Below are positions 36,383 to 39,339 of a stretch of DNA of 64,000 bases, one piece after another. The position numbers and the translations under genes were made by a program. Position 1 is the stretch's first letter. Every line of letters begins with the position of its first letter. Below the pieces are notes generated by a model, which was not told where the DNA came from, did no database searches, and was given only the letters and a program-made list of their open reading frames with translations. The DNA is from Shinisaurus crocodilurus (lineage: Eukaryota > Chordata > Lepidosauria > Squamata > Shinisauridae), in the NCBI GenBank assembly GCA_021292165.1, contig CM037883.1, positions 6,674,934 to 6,738,933 of the forward strand, in the 5' to 3' direction.

Positions 36383-37462
36383 ACTACTCTGTAATTGGGA
36401 AATGAACAACCACCATTGAAAGGAACAGCAGCTGCTCAGGAGTCCTTTCAACAGGCAGCAGACTTTCCAGGTAAGGCTGGGCTCATGCACCTCGCATATT
36501 CTCGTACTAAGCATATTCTTACATTCTCATAAGTATGGGGTGCATATTATTACCTTCCATACGGGGCATGATGTGTAACAGAAAAATTGTCCATTCATGT
36601 ATCACCATCCCTCCCTGCCTGTTCAACACATCTCTAAGGTTAACACAGCAGGGAGGGGAGTGGGAGTGTATGTCCACTCTAGGTGTTGCTGGAATGCAAC
36701 TGCCCTCACTCCTCACCATTGGCTATGCTGGGGCTGATAGGAGTTGCAGTCCACCAGCACCTGGAGGGGGGCACTCGTTCCCCCACCCCCGGAGTTAATG
36801 AAGGGAGGCTCATACTCTATCTAACATGGCTTTCCCCAACTTCTGGATGTTTTGGACTACAGGTCCCAACATTCCTGACCACTGGCCAAGCTGGCTGGGC
36901 AATTATGGGAGTTGTAGTCCACCAACACCTGGAGGGGGCACTCTTCCCCCCACCCGGAAGGGAGGCTCATTCATACTCTAGGGCAGCTTTTCCCCAAGCT
37001 GGTGCCCTCCGGATGTGTTGGGACTACAGGTCCCAACATCCCTGACCACTGGCCAAGCGATGATGGGAGTTGTAGTCCAACACATCCGGAGTGGCACCAG
37101 GTTGGGAAAGGGGAATATTTTGGCGTGGGTGGCCGAACTGAGTTCCTCCTATTCTCTTTCTCTCCCCCCATCGTGGGCTATCTGAGATATATGCTGGGGC
37201 AGAAAGGAATAAATAACGCCCCGCCCCCCAGGCCTCATTTCCTTCTCCCTCACCTGTCCAACGTCTCCACGCTGGGCTGCCGAGATCCGGCGGCGCCCGA
37301 CGACGACGACGCCCCCCCGGCCGTCGCTGCTGAAGCGGCGGCCGCTGCCGCCATCGGCCCCGCCACCGACGCCAAGCGGGTGGGTCTCCGGACCGAACTG
37401 GGGCCGCCGCCGCCGCCCTCCACAGCGGCTTGCCCCGCCGCCGCCGCCGCCCTGCCGTCCAT
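1231..37462 (-). CDS. MTMR1: MTMR1, myotubularin-related phosphoinositide 3-phosphatase, N-terminal 503 residues (coding exons 1-11; 3' exons outside window)
   Basis: The product removes the 3-phosphate from PI3P and PI(3,5)P2 at endosomal and plasma membranes (family knowledge). Eleven coding exons were assembled by hand, each with GT donor and AG acceptor and continuous phase: 37254-37462, 32539-32644, 19762-19837, 13616-13710, 13275-13382, 12586-12684, 12237-12320, 9887-10036, 8194-8382, 7863-8048 and 1231-1437. They encode 503 residues: a Gly/Ala/Ser-rich N-terminus (1-60), the conserved SVETLD and [19 protein letters not shown] segments, a PH-GRAM domain (about 106-230) and the phosphatase domain from about 260. 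The active site is [11 protein letters not shown], with catalytic Cys at about 458 and Arg at about 464. The SET-interacting segment, coiled coil and C-terminal tail are not in the window. [19 protein letters not shown] and [19 protein letters not shown] separate it from MTM1. It lies downstream of MTM1 on the same strand. Confidence 0.96.
1507..1660 (+). repeat. CR1/L3-like amniote repeat fragment
   Basis: The sequence carries the common reptile and amniote repeat pattern around 'ataagaacacaagaacagc' followed by 'cagtggccagccggatgc' and 'gtgcttggtattcagaggta'. A better preserved copy is at 49437-49630. This looks like an old LINE 3' region. It has decayed and no reading frame is left. Confidence 0.6.
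1662..1914. mobile_element. Tc1/mariner-like MITE, family A copy 1
   Basis: The terminal inverted repeats start TACAGTCATGCCTTGGATTG and end GCAATCCAAGGTATTACTGTA, flanked by TA. Sub-terminal segments ('cttgtaatccaaaacac', 'gcttgtcttgcaaaa') are shared with copies at 22440 and 44029. It encodes nothing and is a non-autonomous element. Confidence 0.8.
1915..2640. other. Intron sequence without recognised features
   Basis: This AT-rich MTMR1 intron stretch shows no exon, no clear repeat and no convincing reading frame. Confidence 0.5.
2641..3130 (-). mobile_element. L2 LINE, 3' part (left half of a split copy)
   Basis: On the minus strand, bases 2950-3110 encode [18 protein letters not shown] and later [13 protein letters not shown], the C-terminal end of an L2-type reverse-transcriptase ORF. 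AT-rich 3' sequence follows towards 2641. This continues the L2 copy at 5418-6750; the LINE at 3131-5415 lies between the halves. The exact 3' end is unclear. Confidence 0.75.
3131..5415 (+). mobile_element. Degraded non-LTR retrotransposon (R4/Dong- or Vingi-like, clade uncertain), inserted in L2
   Basis: Broken frames at 3121-3330, 3311-3610 and 3573-4400 encode a reverse transcriptase. Visible motifs are [18 protein letters not shown] (RT block 2), [11 protein letters not shown] (block 3, catalytic Asp) and [18 protein letters not shown] (block 4). [11 protein letters not shown] is where the catalytic YADD has become YADA. A decayed downstream part runs to an AATAAAG-type end near 5411. 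The conserved blocks resemble R4/Dong or Vingi-type elements more than CR1 or L2, but I cannot place it firmly. It is truncated at the 5' side, has frameshifts and is inactive. Confidence 0.85.
5418..6750 (-). mobile_element. L2 LINE reverse-transcriptase region (right half of a split copy)
   Basis: A 303-codon open frame (5805-6716) encodes the L2-type [50 protein letters not shown] and [17 protein letters not shown]. The catalytic box reads QYADVTQLY, so YADD is mutated to YADV. A second frame (5374-5643) continues with [12 protein letters not shown] and [13 protein letters not shown]. The protein breaks off after the [10 protein letters not shown] region and resumes at 3110. The frame is unusually long for a copy without a working active site. 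Confidence 0.92.
7045..7270 (+). mobile_element. Old tRNA-derived SINE (MIR/CORE- or Sauria-like)
   Basis: It follows the SINE plan 'gtggagcgcagtggaataag', then 'ttcatgattcaaatttcatc' (box B-like), 'ccttaggcaagccacc', 'gggctgttgtaaggatcatg', and ends in an AT-rich (AATA)n tail near 7255-7270. It is highly diverged, and the family name is uncertain. Confidence 0.6.
7863..8048 (-). CDS. MTMR1: MTMR1 coding exon 10
   Basis: This 186-bp exon encodes 62 residues from [14 protein letters not shown] to STHWLEYIR. It is phase 0 at both ends. The donor is CGG|GTAATG and the acceptor is TTTTCAG. The residues [19 protein letters not shown] are diagnostic of the family. The length matches the paralogous MTM1 exon at 53644-53829. 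Confidence 0.97.
8194..8382 (-). CDS. MTMR1: MTMR1 coding exon 9
   Basis: This 189-bp exon encodes 63 residues starting [19 protein letters not shown]. It contains the MTMR1-specific [19 protein letters not shown] and ends QNGVADTNK. The donor is AAG|GTAGAA and the acceptor is AACCTAG. It is phase 0 at both ends. Confidence 0.97.
8404..8656. mobile_element. Tigger/mariner-like MITE
   Basis: The near-perfect terminal repeats CAGGCAGTCCCCAGGTTACG and CTCGGGGACTGCCTG are flanked by TA on both sides. Inner parts also pair ('acgaacgagttccgttctta' with 'cggaagttcttaactcgggg'). It is non-coding. It sits 21 bp outside the MTMR1 exon 9 acceptor, close enough to overlap the branch-point region. Confidence 0.85.
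8700..9200. other. Unclassified GC-richer intron block
   Basis: This is a more GC-rich block within the intron between MTMR1 exons 8 and 9. It contains a 13-bp inverted repeat, CAATCCTGTGGCC and GGCCACAGGATTG, near 8872-8917. This could be part of an old DNA transposon. The overlapping open frames have no recognised protein and I do not call them genes. Confidence 0.35.
9887..10036 (-). CDS. MTMR1: MTMR1 coding exon 8
   Basis: This 150-bp exon encodes 50 residues from [19 protein letters not shown] to FRAKGRVP. The donor is CCA|GTAAGT and the acceptor is TCTGCAG. The equivalent MTM1 exon (58423-58572) has the same length. The encoded segment contains [10 protein letters not shown] near the start of the phosphatase domain. 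Confidence 0.97.
10285..10660 (+). mobile_element. L1-like LINE ORF2 C-terminal fragment
   Basis: The frame beginning at 10322 encodes [20 protein letters not shown] followed by a Trp-rich stretch. This is the C-terminal cysteine/histidine segment typical of L1-type ORF2 (the pattern CWRGC..GT..H.WWEC). The copy is cut off on its right where the hAT-like element at 10661 begins. The open frame runs on into that element by chance. Confidence 0.75.
10661..11770. mobile_element. GC-rich hAT-like element, truncated on the right
   Basis: The left end GCAGTGATGGCGAACCTATG and the inner right part ('ggtattcaggtttaatggca', 'gttggcactttgaaataaat') match a common amniote hAT-type non-autonomous element. 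The expected right inverted repeat is missing. The roughly 900-bp centre is very GC- and CpG-rich and yields many meaningless open frames on both strands. Confidence 0.7.
11771..12236. other. Intron sequence, AT-rich, no feature seen
   Basis: This MTMR1 intron sequence contains short AT-rich runs ('tatttattcattcattcatg'). I see no gene or clear element. Confidence 0.5.
12237..12320 (-). CDS. MTMR1: MTMR1 coding exon 7
   Basis: This 84-bp exon encodes 28 residues, [20 protein letters not shown] through EYKRQ, joining the GRAM domain to the phosphatase domain. The donor is CAG|GTAGGT and the acceptor is ATTCAG. It has the same length as MTM1 exon 7 at 60335-60418. Confidence 0.97.
12586..12684 (-). 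CDS. MTMR1: MTMR1 coding exon 6
   Basis: This 99-bp exon encodes [20 protein letters not shown] and onward to VTHRL, the C-terminal helix region of the PH-GRAM domain. The donor is CTG|GTAAGT and the acceptor is TTGACAG. The end ([10 protein letters not shown]) is more diverged from mammalian MTMR1 than the surrounding exons. Confidence 0.95.
13275..13382 (-). CDS. MTMR1: MTMR1 coding exon 5
   Basis: This 108-bp exon encodes 36 residues, [20 protein letters not shown] through CGIEIVCK, in the core of the GRAM domain. The donor is AAG|GTATCA and the acceptor is TTCCAG. It is phase 0 at both ends. Confidence 0.97.
13616..13710 (-). CDS. MTMR1: MTMR1 coding exon 4
   Basis: This 95-bp exon encodes [20 protein letters not shown] through YFKNVER in the GRAM domain. 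It begins with the last two bases of a codon split with exon 3 (GCT, Ala). The donor is AGG|GTGAGT and the acceptor is TTCCAG. Confidence 0.97.
14085..14225. mobile_element. Old palindromic DNA-transposon relic
   Basis: The sequence resembles the common amniote repeat with the units 'aaatcctattgaatg', 'gtttactcagaagtaagg' and 'tatgtaagtatgtatagaat'. It forms an imperfect palindrome. A related relic is at 40551-40640. Confidence 0.5.
14250..15146. other. Intron sequence without recognised features
   Basis: This part of the intron between MTMR1 exons 3 and 4 has no exon, no clear repeat family and no convincing ORF. Confidence 0.45.
15147..15262. mobile_element. Palindromic MITE, family C (diverged copy)
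   Basis: The core 'acaattcccagcattcccca' pairs with 'gaatgctgggaattgtagaa', and the outer arms ('aagcatgttta', 'ttttttcctgt') match the better copies at 27533 and 52747. Confidence 0.7.
15890..15990. repeat. Imperfect inverted repeat (MITE relic)
   Basis: 'caattcagatattaaaccaa' pairs with 'ttagcatgatatctgaattg', with a short 'ccacagttaagcttctttaaccatg' type core. This is probably another short foldback transposon. A similar core occurs at 43430-43490. Confidence 0.55.
16044..17031. mobile_element. hAT-like element with internal microsatellite, right end truncated
   Basis: The left end CAGGGATAGACAACCTTTTT and inner 'ggcaccaccacaaaatggc' match a common reptile hAT-type element. The right part ('gcaccttggcaggcaacaag', 'gagcacactggtgcctactc') also matches. 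A (CA)n/(TCTG)n tract at 16374-16515 and a CT-rich segment lie inside. Open frames here are translations of these repeats. Confidence 0.65.
16374..16515. repeat. Compound (TCTG)n/(CA)n microsatellite
   Basis: Runs of TCTG followed by interrupted CA/CACG repeats lie inside the hAT-like element. Confidence 0.9.
17140..17406. mobile_element. hAT-like MITE with GGGTGGGCAACC ends
   Basis: It starts GGGTGGGCAACCTTTTTT and ends GCAGGTTGCCCACCC as terminal inverted repeats. The interior is non-coding ('gtcgagggccatattc', 'gctgagggctgcagg'). Confidence 0.75.
17575..17709. mobile_element. Near-perfect palindromic MITE, family E copy 1
   Basis: The whole 135-bp element folds back on itself. It starts CAGTGTTCTCCAACCTTGGG and ends CCAAGGTTGGAGAACACTG, with 'gtttttggcctacaactcc' pairing with 'ggagttgtaggccaaaaac'. 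The closely matching copy at 48749-48883 has the same length. Confidence 0.88.
17710..18090 (+). mobile_element. Old L2 LINE 3' fragment
   Basis: Bases 17735-17819 encode [20 protein letters not shown], recognisable as the L2 ORF end. A decayed 3' UTR follows, with a T-rich tail 'tattttattttaatgttttt'. The family-E MITE sits exactly at its left edge. Confidence 0.65.
18125..18335 (+). mobile_element. MIR-like SINE
   Basis: The conserved MIR core is visible: 'attatcatcaccccatact', then 'gcagacgggggatgaaactg', 'agtggcctgtctaacac' and 'gattttaaatcagggac'. It is heavily diverged. Confidence 0.65.
18379..18415. repeat. (GATA)n microsatellite
   Basis: About nine uninterrupted TAGA units. GATA tracts are common in squamate genomes. 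Confidence 0.95.
18656..18692. repeat. (CCCT)n microsatellite
   Basis: Repeated CTCC units run as a polypyrimidine tract. Confidence 0.9.
19155..19297. mobile_element. hAT-like MITE (diverged)
   Basis: 'gcagccttctccaacctcg' pairs with 'caggttgaggaaggctgg', and 'aacaactcccaacatcatc' with 'gggtgttgaaatccgaaac'. This is the widespread palindromic 'aactcccaacat...ggctgg' type. Confidence 0.7.
19762..19837 (-). CDS. MTMR1: MTMR1 coding exon 3
   Basis: This 76-bp exon encodes [20 protein letters not shown] followed by SIKAI and the first base of a split codon. The donor is ATCG|GTAAGT and the acceptor is CTGCCAG. It is isolated by large introns of 6.1 and 12.7 kb. Mammalian MTMR1 has alternative muscle exons upstream of this exon; I did not find convincing equivalents. 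Confidence 0.96.
19990..20355. mobile_element. Probable MITE with imperfect terminal repeats
   Basis: 'gtgtggacacacacttaatt' and 'gcagttaaagagatc' near the left edge pair imperfectly with 'gatctcttaaccacagttag' and 'aagtacgtccgcacaag' at the right edge. A C-run lies between them. No coding sequence. Confidence 0.45.
20517..20632. repeat. Long imperfect foldback
   Basis: 'tttacatgcagctcccagag' and 'gaggtgttatattttataag' pair with 'cttataaaatataacaactc' and 'ttcggagctgcatgcaaac'. The element is about 115 bp with a loop of roughly 15-20 bp. This is consistent with a MITE; no second copy was seen in the window. Confidence 0.7.
20685..20895. mobile_element. 'AACCCA/TGGGTT' MITE, family D
   Basis: Repeated palindromic words 'gtgggttatttaaaac', 'aataacccatggtgggctgt' and 'cgtgttgtgcaagcatc' place it with the copies at 22015, 30160, 38048 and elsewhere. 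Confidence 0.55.
21340..21770. mobile_element. Possible GC-rich DNA-transposon relic
   Basis: It begins with the palindrome AAGGGTGCAATCCTATTGAT followed by TGCGCCCTT, the same terminal words as family C. A GC-rich non-coding block follows, ending near 'atcctgtggcccctagac'. The boundaries and family are uncertain. Confidence 0.4.
22224..22241. repeat. Target-site duplication, left copy (18 bp)
   Basis: AACAACCCATGATTCAAC. It is repeated at 22376-22393 with one mismatch. In an unoccupied MITE arm this word would occur once, so it marks the SINE insertion. Confidence 0.85.
22242..22375 (+). mobile_element. 5S rRNA-derived SINE with CR1 tail (copy 2, 5'-truncated)
   Basis: It starts TGAGTGTGGAAAGCTAAGC, lacking the first 20 or so bases of the other copies. 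It keeps box A, the intermediate element and box C (ACTTGGATGGGAGACC), then the CR1-like tail ending 'actctatgatctatgaat'. An 18-bp duplication of the MITE sequence flanks it, direct evidence of retrotransposition. Confidence 0.9.
22440..22702. mobile_element. Tc1/mariner-like MITE, family A copy 2
   Basis: The ends are TAAAGTAATACCTTGGATTG and GCAATCCAAGGTATTACTGTA. The interior shares 'ttgtaatccaaaacactctt' and 'gcgagtctctggcaggcgtg' with copy 3. It abuts the end of the family-D MITE. Confidence 0.85.
22866..22998. mobile_element. hAT-like MITE (diverged)
   Basis: 'atctccagatgttttgcact' and 'tcaaatcccagcattcctg' pair with 'ttctgggagttgaagtcc' and 'aaaacatctggatatctac'. Confidence 0.75.
23531..23768 (+). 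mobile_element. Sauria-type tRNA-derived SINE (copy 1)
   Basis: The tRNA-like head has box A 'tagtggttagagtgttgg' and box B 'gggttctagtcccc'. The body contains 'gactttgggccagtcactga' and 'cctacctcacagggttgttg'. The 3' end 'aaggcggggtgtatatat' leads into an AT tail. This layout is characteristic of squamate Sauria SINEs. Confidence 0.85.
23770..27430. other. Long intron stretch without recognised elements
   Basis: This is sequence of the 12.7-kb intron between MTMR1 exons 2 and 3. It is mostly AT-rich, with a GC-richer patch at 25730-26050. Short open frames occur but none has a recognisable product or splice context. I found no convincing alternative MTMR1 exon by eye. Confidence 0.45.
27440..27482. 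repeat. (CATA)n microsatellite
   Basis: About ten CATA units with two CGTA variants. Confidence 0.95.
27533..27667. mobile_element. Near-perfect palindromic MITE, family C copy
   Basis: The 135-bp foldback starts AGGGTGCAATCCTATGCATG and ends CATAGGATTGCACCCT. The arms 'aaaaaagtcctccaactccc' and 'gggagttggaggactttttt' match exactly, with a few bases unpaired at the centre and one length difference near the ends. Copies at 52747, 39222 and 15147 share the ends. Confidence 0.88.
27670..28672. other. Intron sequence without recognised features
   Basis: This is AT-rich intron sequence. A 116-codon frame at 28344-28694 has no recognised similarity and I do not call it a gene. Confidence 0.45.
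28673..28800 (-). mobile_element. LINE 3'-end fragment ('GCCCATTAGCCGAAGCTCTCTGG' type)
   Basis: The diagnostic words 'tagccgaagctctctgggcg' and 'ttcacaaaaaaacccttaaa' also occur at 38805, 58795 and 61225. Read on the minus strand they form the A-rich end of a common reptile LINE 3' UTR, probably L2-related. Confidence 0.6.
28822..29018 (+). mobile_element. tRNA-derived SINE (second family)
   Basis: The sequence has 'ttgcatgcagaagttccaag', 'ttcaatctcccacatcacc', 'gagagccgctgccagtcagt' and 'gggctagatggaccaagggc', ending 'aggataaggcagctttctat'. A 3' fragment of the same family is at 48925-48975. Confidence 0.7.
29020..30016. other. Intron sequence without recognised features
   Basis: AT-rich sequence; short open frames are not supported by any recognised product. 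Confidence 0.45.
30017..30165. mobile_element. Palindromic reptile MITE ('GTTTTGTGGCACCTT' type)
   Basis: 'agagttttgtggcacctt' on the left pairs imperfectly with 'aaggagccacaagactct' on the right, around the core 'catcagatgcatctgatgaa'. A common amniote DNA element has this layout. Confidence 0.65.
30160..30275. mobile_element. 'TGGGTTCAGACAACA' MITE, family D fragment
   Basis: It starts CTGGGTTCAGACAACATGCC, the same terminal word as the intact copy at 38048. It then has 'catcgtgggttattcaaaat' and 'ggtgggctgttgtgtcgtgc'. Confidence 0.65.
30671..30905 (+). mobile_element. Sauria-type tRNA-derived SINE (copy 2)
   Basis: Head 'gtgtagtggttaagagtgtt' (box A) and 'tgggttctagtccccac' (box B), body 'cctacctcacagggttgttg', end 'aaaggcaggatataaatg' plus (AATA)n. 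Family-D words ('aacccatggtttaacc', 'atggtttgttgcccta') lie on both sides, so it probably landed in a family-D MITE. Confidence 0.85.
31225..31258. repeat. (CA)n microsatellite
   Basis: Pure CA run following GACA. Confidence 0.95.
31578..32520. other. Intron sequence with an unrecognised open frame
   Basis: A 151-codon frame (31578-32033, plus strand) contains a Pro run encoded by a C-homopolymer ([10 protein letters not shown]). It shows no recognised domain and no promoter or splice context. I treat it as chance or as an old repeat. The rest is AT-rich. Confidence 0.4.
32539..32644 (-). CDS. MTMR1: MTMR1 coding exon 2
   Basis: This 106-bp exon encodes [20 protein letters not shown], then [15 protein letters not shown]. 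Its first base completes an AGT Ser codon with exon 1. The donor is CGG|GTAAGT and the acceptor is CTTGTAG. This segment is near-identical to mammalian MTMR1 and absent from MTM1, so it fixes the identity of the gene. Confidence 0.97.
32820..33060 (+). mobile_element. Possible L2-like LINE relic
   Basis: Bases 32850-32890 encode [17 protein letters not shown], the conserved C-terminal word of L2-type ORFs. The rest has decayed; the GC-rich part after 32930 is unclassified. Confidence 0.5.
33175..33700 (+). mobile_element. L2 LINE 3' end
   Basis: An intact frame (33173-33505) encodes [20 protein letters not shown], then [20 protein letters not shown] and [14 protein letters not shown], the C-terminus of an L2 reverse-transcriptase ORF. 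A short 3' UTR has four 'gatgttttaa' units and 'cccgcctcgatctagatgg', then a (TTA)n tail. It is better preserved than the other L2 pieces, so likely younger. Confidence 0.9.
33700..34640. other. Intron sequence without recognised features
   Basis: AT-rich sequence of the intron between MTMR1 exons 1 and 2. I see no clear element. Confidence 0.45.
34645..34985 (+). mobile_element. Sauria-type SINE split by a MITE
   Basis: The left half (34645-34732) has 'agcgtggtgcaagagtgtcg' and 'accttaggccggtcac'. The right half (34884-34985) resumes with 'ctcagcccaacctacctcac' and 'gtaagctaccttgaaggaaa'. The SINE body is continuous when the 34733-34883 segment is removed. Confidence 0.8.
34733..34883. mobile_element. 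Palindromic MITE nested in SINE
   Basis: Ends 'agggtgatcagatacaaac' and 'catctggccaccatccc'. The arms 'ctcctgcacctttaatagtt' with 'gtgtagaaga' pair with 'cttctacacaactattaaag' and 'atacaggag'. Confidence 0.8.
35285..35475 (+). mobile_element. MIR-like SINE
   Basis: The core words 'tattatcatccctattgggg', 'ccaaaggccacctagtgag' and 'acatttgaacggggaacttc' are typical of the MIR core and 3' part. It is old and diverged. Confidence 0.65.
35799..35817. repeat. Poly-T tract
   Basis: Uninterrupted T run in the intron between MTMR1 exons 1 and 2. Confidence 0.9.
36326..36385. repeat. (CT)n(CA)n microsatellite
   Basis: A pure CT run is followed directly by a pure CA run. Confidence 0.95.
36670..37115. 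mobile_element. Cluster of three hAT-like palindromic MITEs
   Basis: Three related elements lie in a row at about 36670-36790, 36826-36955 and 36983-37115. Each contains 'ggagttg(t/c)agtccaccaac'-type sequence. The second and third also carry 'ggactacaggtcccaacat' and 'cctgaccactggccaagc'. They lie in MTMR1 intron 1, just inside the CpG island. Confidence 0.75.
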
Positions 37463-37800
37463 ATTCGCGGCGTTGAGATTTGGCGCCGGCGGGCCGGCGG
37501 GCGGGCGGGCGGGCGGCGCCGGCGGCTTCCTGGGCTCCGTGTCCCCTCCTCGGCCTGGCTCCTGAGGCGGCGGCAGGCAGGCAGGCACGGCCCGGCAACC
37601 AACTGTCACCTGGCGGCGCGGCCGTGGGAGCAGCGCGCGGCTGCCTTTACCCACAGGCCTCCGCGGCGGGGGCAGGAGCAGGAGCGGCGGCGGCGCCGCT
37701 TCGGAGGGGGGAAAGGGCGGGCCGGGCGGAGCCAAGCGCCGGCCGCGGGGCCGGGGATTCTCCTCCGCTCAGCTGCCTTCGCCGGGATTGTGTCGCGCTT
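37250..37800 (-). promoter_or_regulatory. MTMR1: CpG island, MTMR1 promoter and exon 1
   Basis: This is the only CpG-dense block in the window that overlaps a gene start. It covers MTMR1 exon 1 and about 340 bp upstream of its ATG, with many GGCGG and GCCGCC words. No TATA box is obvious, as expected of a housekeeping-type CpG promoter. The transcription start cannot be fixed from sequence alone. Confidence 0.85.
37254..37462 (-). CDS. MTMR1: MTMR1 coding exon 1 (start codon)
   Basis: I chose the ATG at 37462-37460 because the protein then starts [10 protein letters not shown], in register with mammalian MTMR1 (MDRPAAAA). Its context AATATGG has A at -3 and G at +4. The exon encodes 69 residues, rich in Gly, Ala and Ser, ending [11 protein letters not shown] plus two bases of a split Ser codon. 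The donor is CAG|GTGAGG. The same frame stays open upstream to a further ATG at 37735, so an N-terminal extension of 91 residues is formally possible. Confidence 0.93.
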
Positions 37801-38047
37801 TAATTTGTGACAGCGTCAAGATGTGCTACGTCGAAATAGTTGGGCTCCCTCCACGCCATTAACCGGCCAGCGGCACAAACGGCTTTAAAAAGGGGTTTCA
37901 CACGCATACACACACCGGTCAAGCAAGCAACACTTTAAAAAAAAGAAGAAGAAAGAATAAAGTTCAGGAAGTCGTTGAAAGTGCTCGAAGCCCCAGGTTC
38001 AAATCAGTATTTCATTCATGAAGCTCACTTTCCGCCAGTCTCTCTCT

Positions 38048-38460
38048 GACTGGGTTCAGACAACATGATAACCCACACGCGAAGGTTGAGTGTGGGTGGT
38101 GGTTGAAACGTGGGTTAGCGTGTTCTCTGGACCCTGCTGCACTAATAAGCCATGGCTTGTTAACCGTGAACAACCCATGAAGAGAACAGGAAGCCTTCCT
38201 TATTGACCAGTGTTTTCATGATACCTGTTTTCTACACTTTATTCTTTGTGTTTTTATTATTTAATTGTTCACTGCTCCAAAATCTGCTTAGATATGGAGA
38301 AACGGTATACAAGTACTGTAAATAAGAGAACCCATAGTTTGTTGCTGGGTTGTGATTTATCATGGTTTATCATCTGGGTTCAGACAACACGATAACCCAC
38401 GGTTCAACAACAGCCCACACTCAACCCTTGAGTGTGGGTTATTGTGTTGTCTGAACCCAG
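38048..38460. mobile_element. Family-D MITE with TGGGTTCAGACAAC ends, itself interrupted
   Basis: The terminal inverted repeats are CTGGGTTCAGACAACATGAT and GTTGTCTGAACCCAG. A second internal palindrome at 38372-38460 has the same ends. TCTCTCT on both sides may be the target duplication, but the site is too repetitive to be sure. A 139-bp segment interrupts its centre. Confidence 0.85.
38189..38327 (+). mobile_element. LINE 3'-end insertion inside family-D MITE
   Basis: The foreign segment ends with the LINE 3' words 'actgctccaaaatctgctta' and 'gagaaacggtatacaag'. AAGAGAAC flanks it on both sides, and the related MITE copy at 22128 reads through this point uninterrupted. That makes AAGAGAAC an 8-bp target-site duplication. 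Confidence 0.8.
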
Positions 38461-38804
38461 TCTCTCTCTCCCTAACGTACCTCAAGGGTTGTGAGAACCG
38501 GCTGCTTTGGACGCCTTGGGGAGTGGGGGTGGGATAATGATGTAATGCATAAAGAAAGAAAAATAAAGGTCTGATAAAGGTATTTGTAAAAAACAAAATA
38601 AAAACAAGGCGGTAGATGGACCTCATTCATTCTGAGGACCGAACACCTCTTCTAAGAGGAAATTTGCTGCAACAGACATGAACTATCTGAAATACAAAAG
38701 TAGCTCAAAACTATTCGACTTATATTCAAGTTTATACTGGTTTAATTAATGGGTTTTAAACTAATTTTATTAATTGACTGAAGTTTCTTTCATTTCATTA
38801 CATT

Positions 38805-38860
38805 TCTATACCACCCAATAGCCGAAGCTCTCTGGGTGGTTTACAAAGATTCTTTAATCA
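38805..38860 (-). mobile_element. LINE 3'-end fragment
   Basis: 'ctataccacccaatagccga' and 'agctctctgggtggtttac' match the fragments at 28673 and 58795. Confidence 0.65.
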
Positions 38861-39084
38861 GGTGACAGCCTTACCACAATAGTTAAATATCAATTGTGAT
38901 GAGGAAACAGCCTTTCCTGTCACTGATCTGCACTTCCCCAACCCCACGTACAATATGGGCTGGAAACTGCAGTTTGAACTGCCCTTTCATGTGGCCCTAT
39001 GTACCAATATGAGCAGATAACTGCACTTATTATACAGAATAGTCAGTTGTATGCTATTTCAGTAAAATCTGACTCAAATATTTT

Positions 39085-39180
39085 AATAAATACATTTATC
39101 TGCCACCTTTCTGTTGCATATAGCAATGCCCAAGGCAGCTCACACTCAAAAATAGTTAAAAAATACAGTCCAGAAACCAG
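39085..39180 (-). mobile_element. LINE 3'-end fragment
   Basis: 'atctgccacctttctgttgc' and 'caatgcccaaggcagctcac' are the reverse of a common reptile LINE 3' terminus. Confidence 0.5.
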
Positions 39181-39221
39181 CAGAGAAAACACACAAACAC
39201 TGGGAGAAGTGTTAATTCCTT

Positions 39222-39335
39222 AGGGTGCAATCCTATGCATGTTCAGACAGGAAAAAAGTCCTAGAATTGAATTCCCAGCATTCCCTAGGCAGCATATAGG
39301 CCTTTTTCTGTCTAAACATGCATAGGATTGTGCTA
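39222..39335. mobile_element. Palindromic MITE, family C copy (one arm shortened)
   Basis: It starts AGGGTGCAATCCTATGCATG and ends 'aaacatgcataggattgtgc'. The right arm lacks most of the 'gggagttgtaggac' part. Confidence 0.8.
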
Positions 39336-39339
39336 TTAG

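Larger units (their letters stand above)
37970..38580 (+). mobile_element. Sauria-type SINE interrupted by a MITE
   Basis: The left half (37970-38047) has 'gccccaggttcaaatcagta' (box B-like) and 'ctcactttccgccagtctct'. The right half (38461-38580) has 'ctaacgtacctcaagggttg' and 'gggataatgatgtaatg'. Removing the intervening family-D MITE restores the usual SINE order. Confidence 0.7.

Noticed and set aside
37430..37810. Plus-strand open frames over the CpG island, suggesting a divergent gene
   Set aside because: The translations are low-complexity Arg/Ala/Gly mirrors of MTMR1 exon 1 and its GC-rich promoter. No conserved protein is seen.
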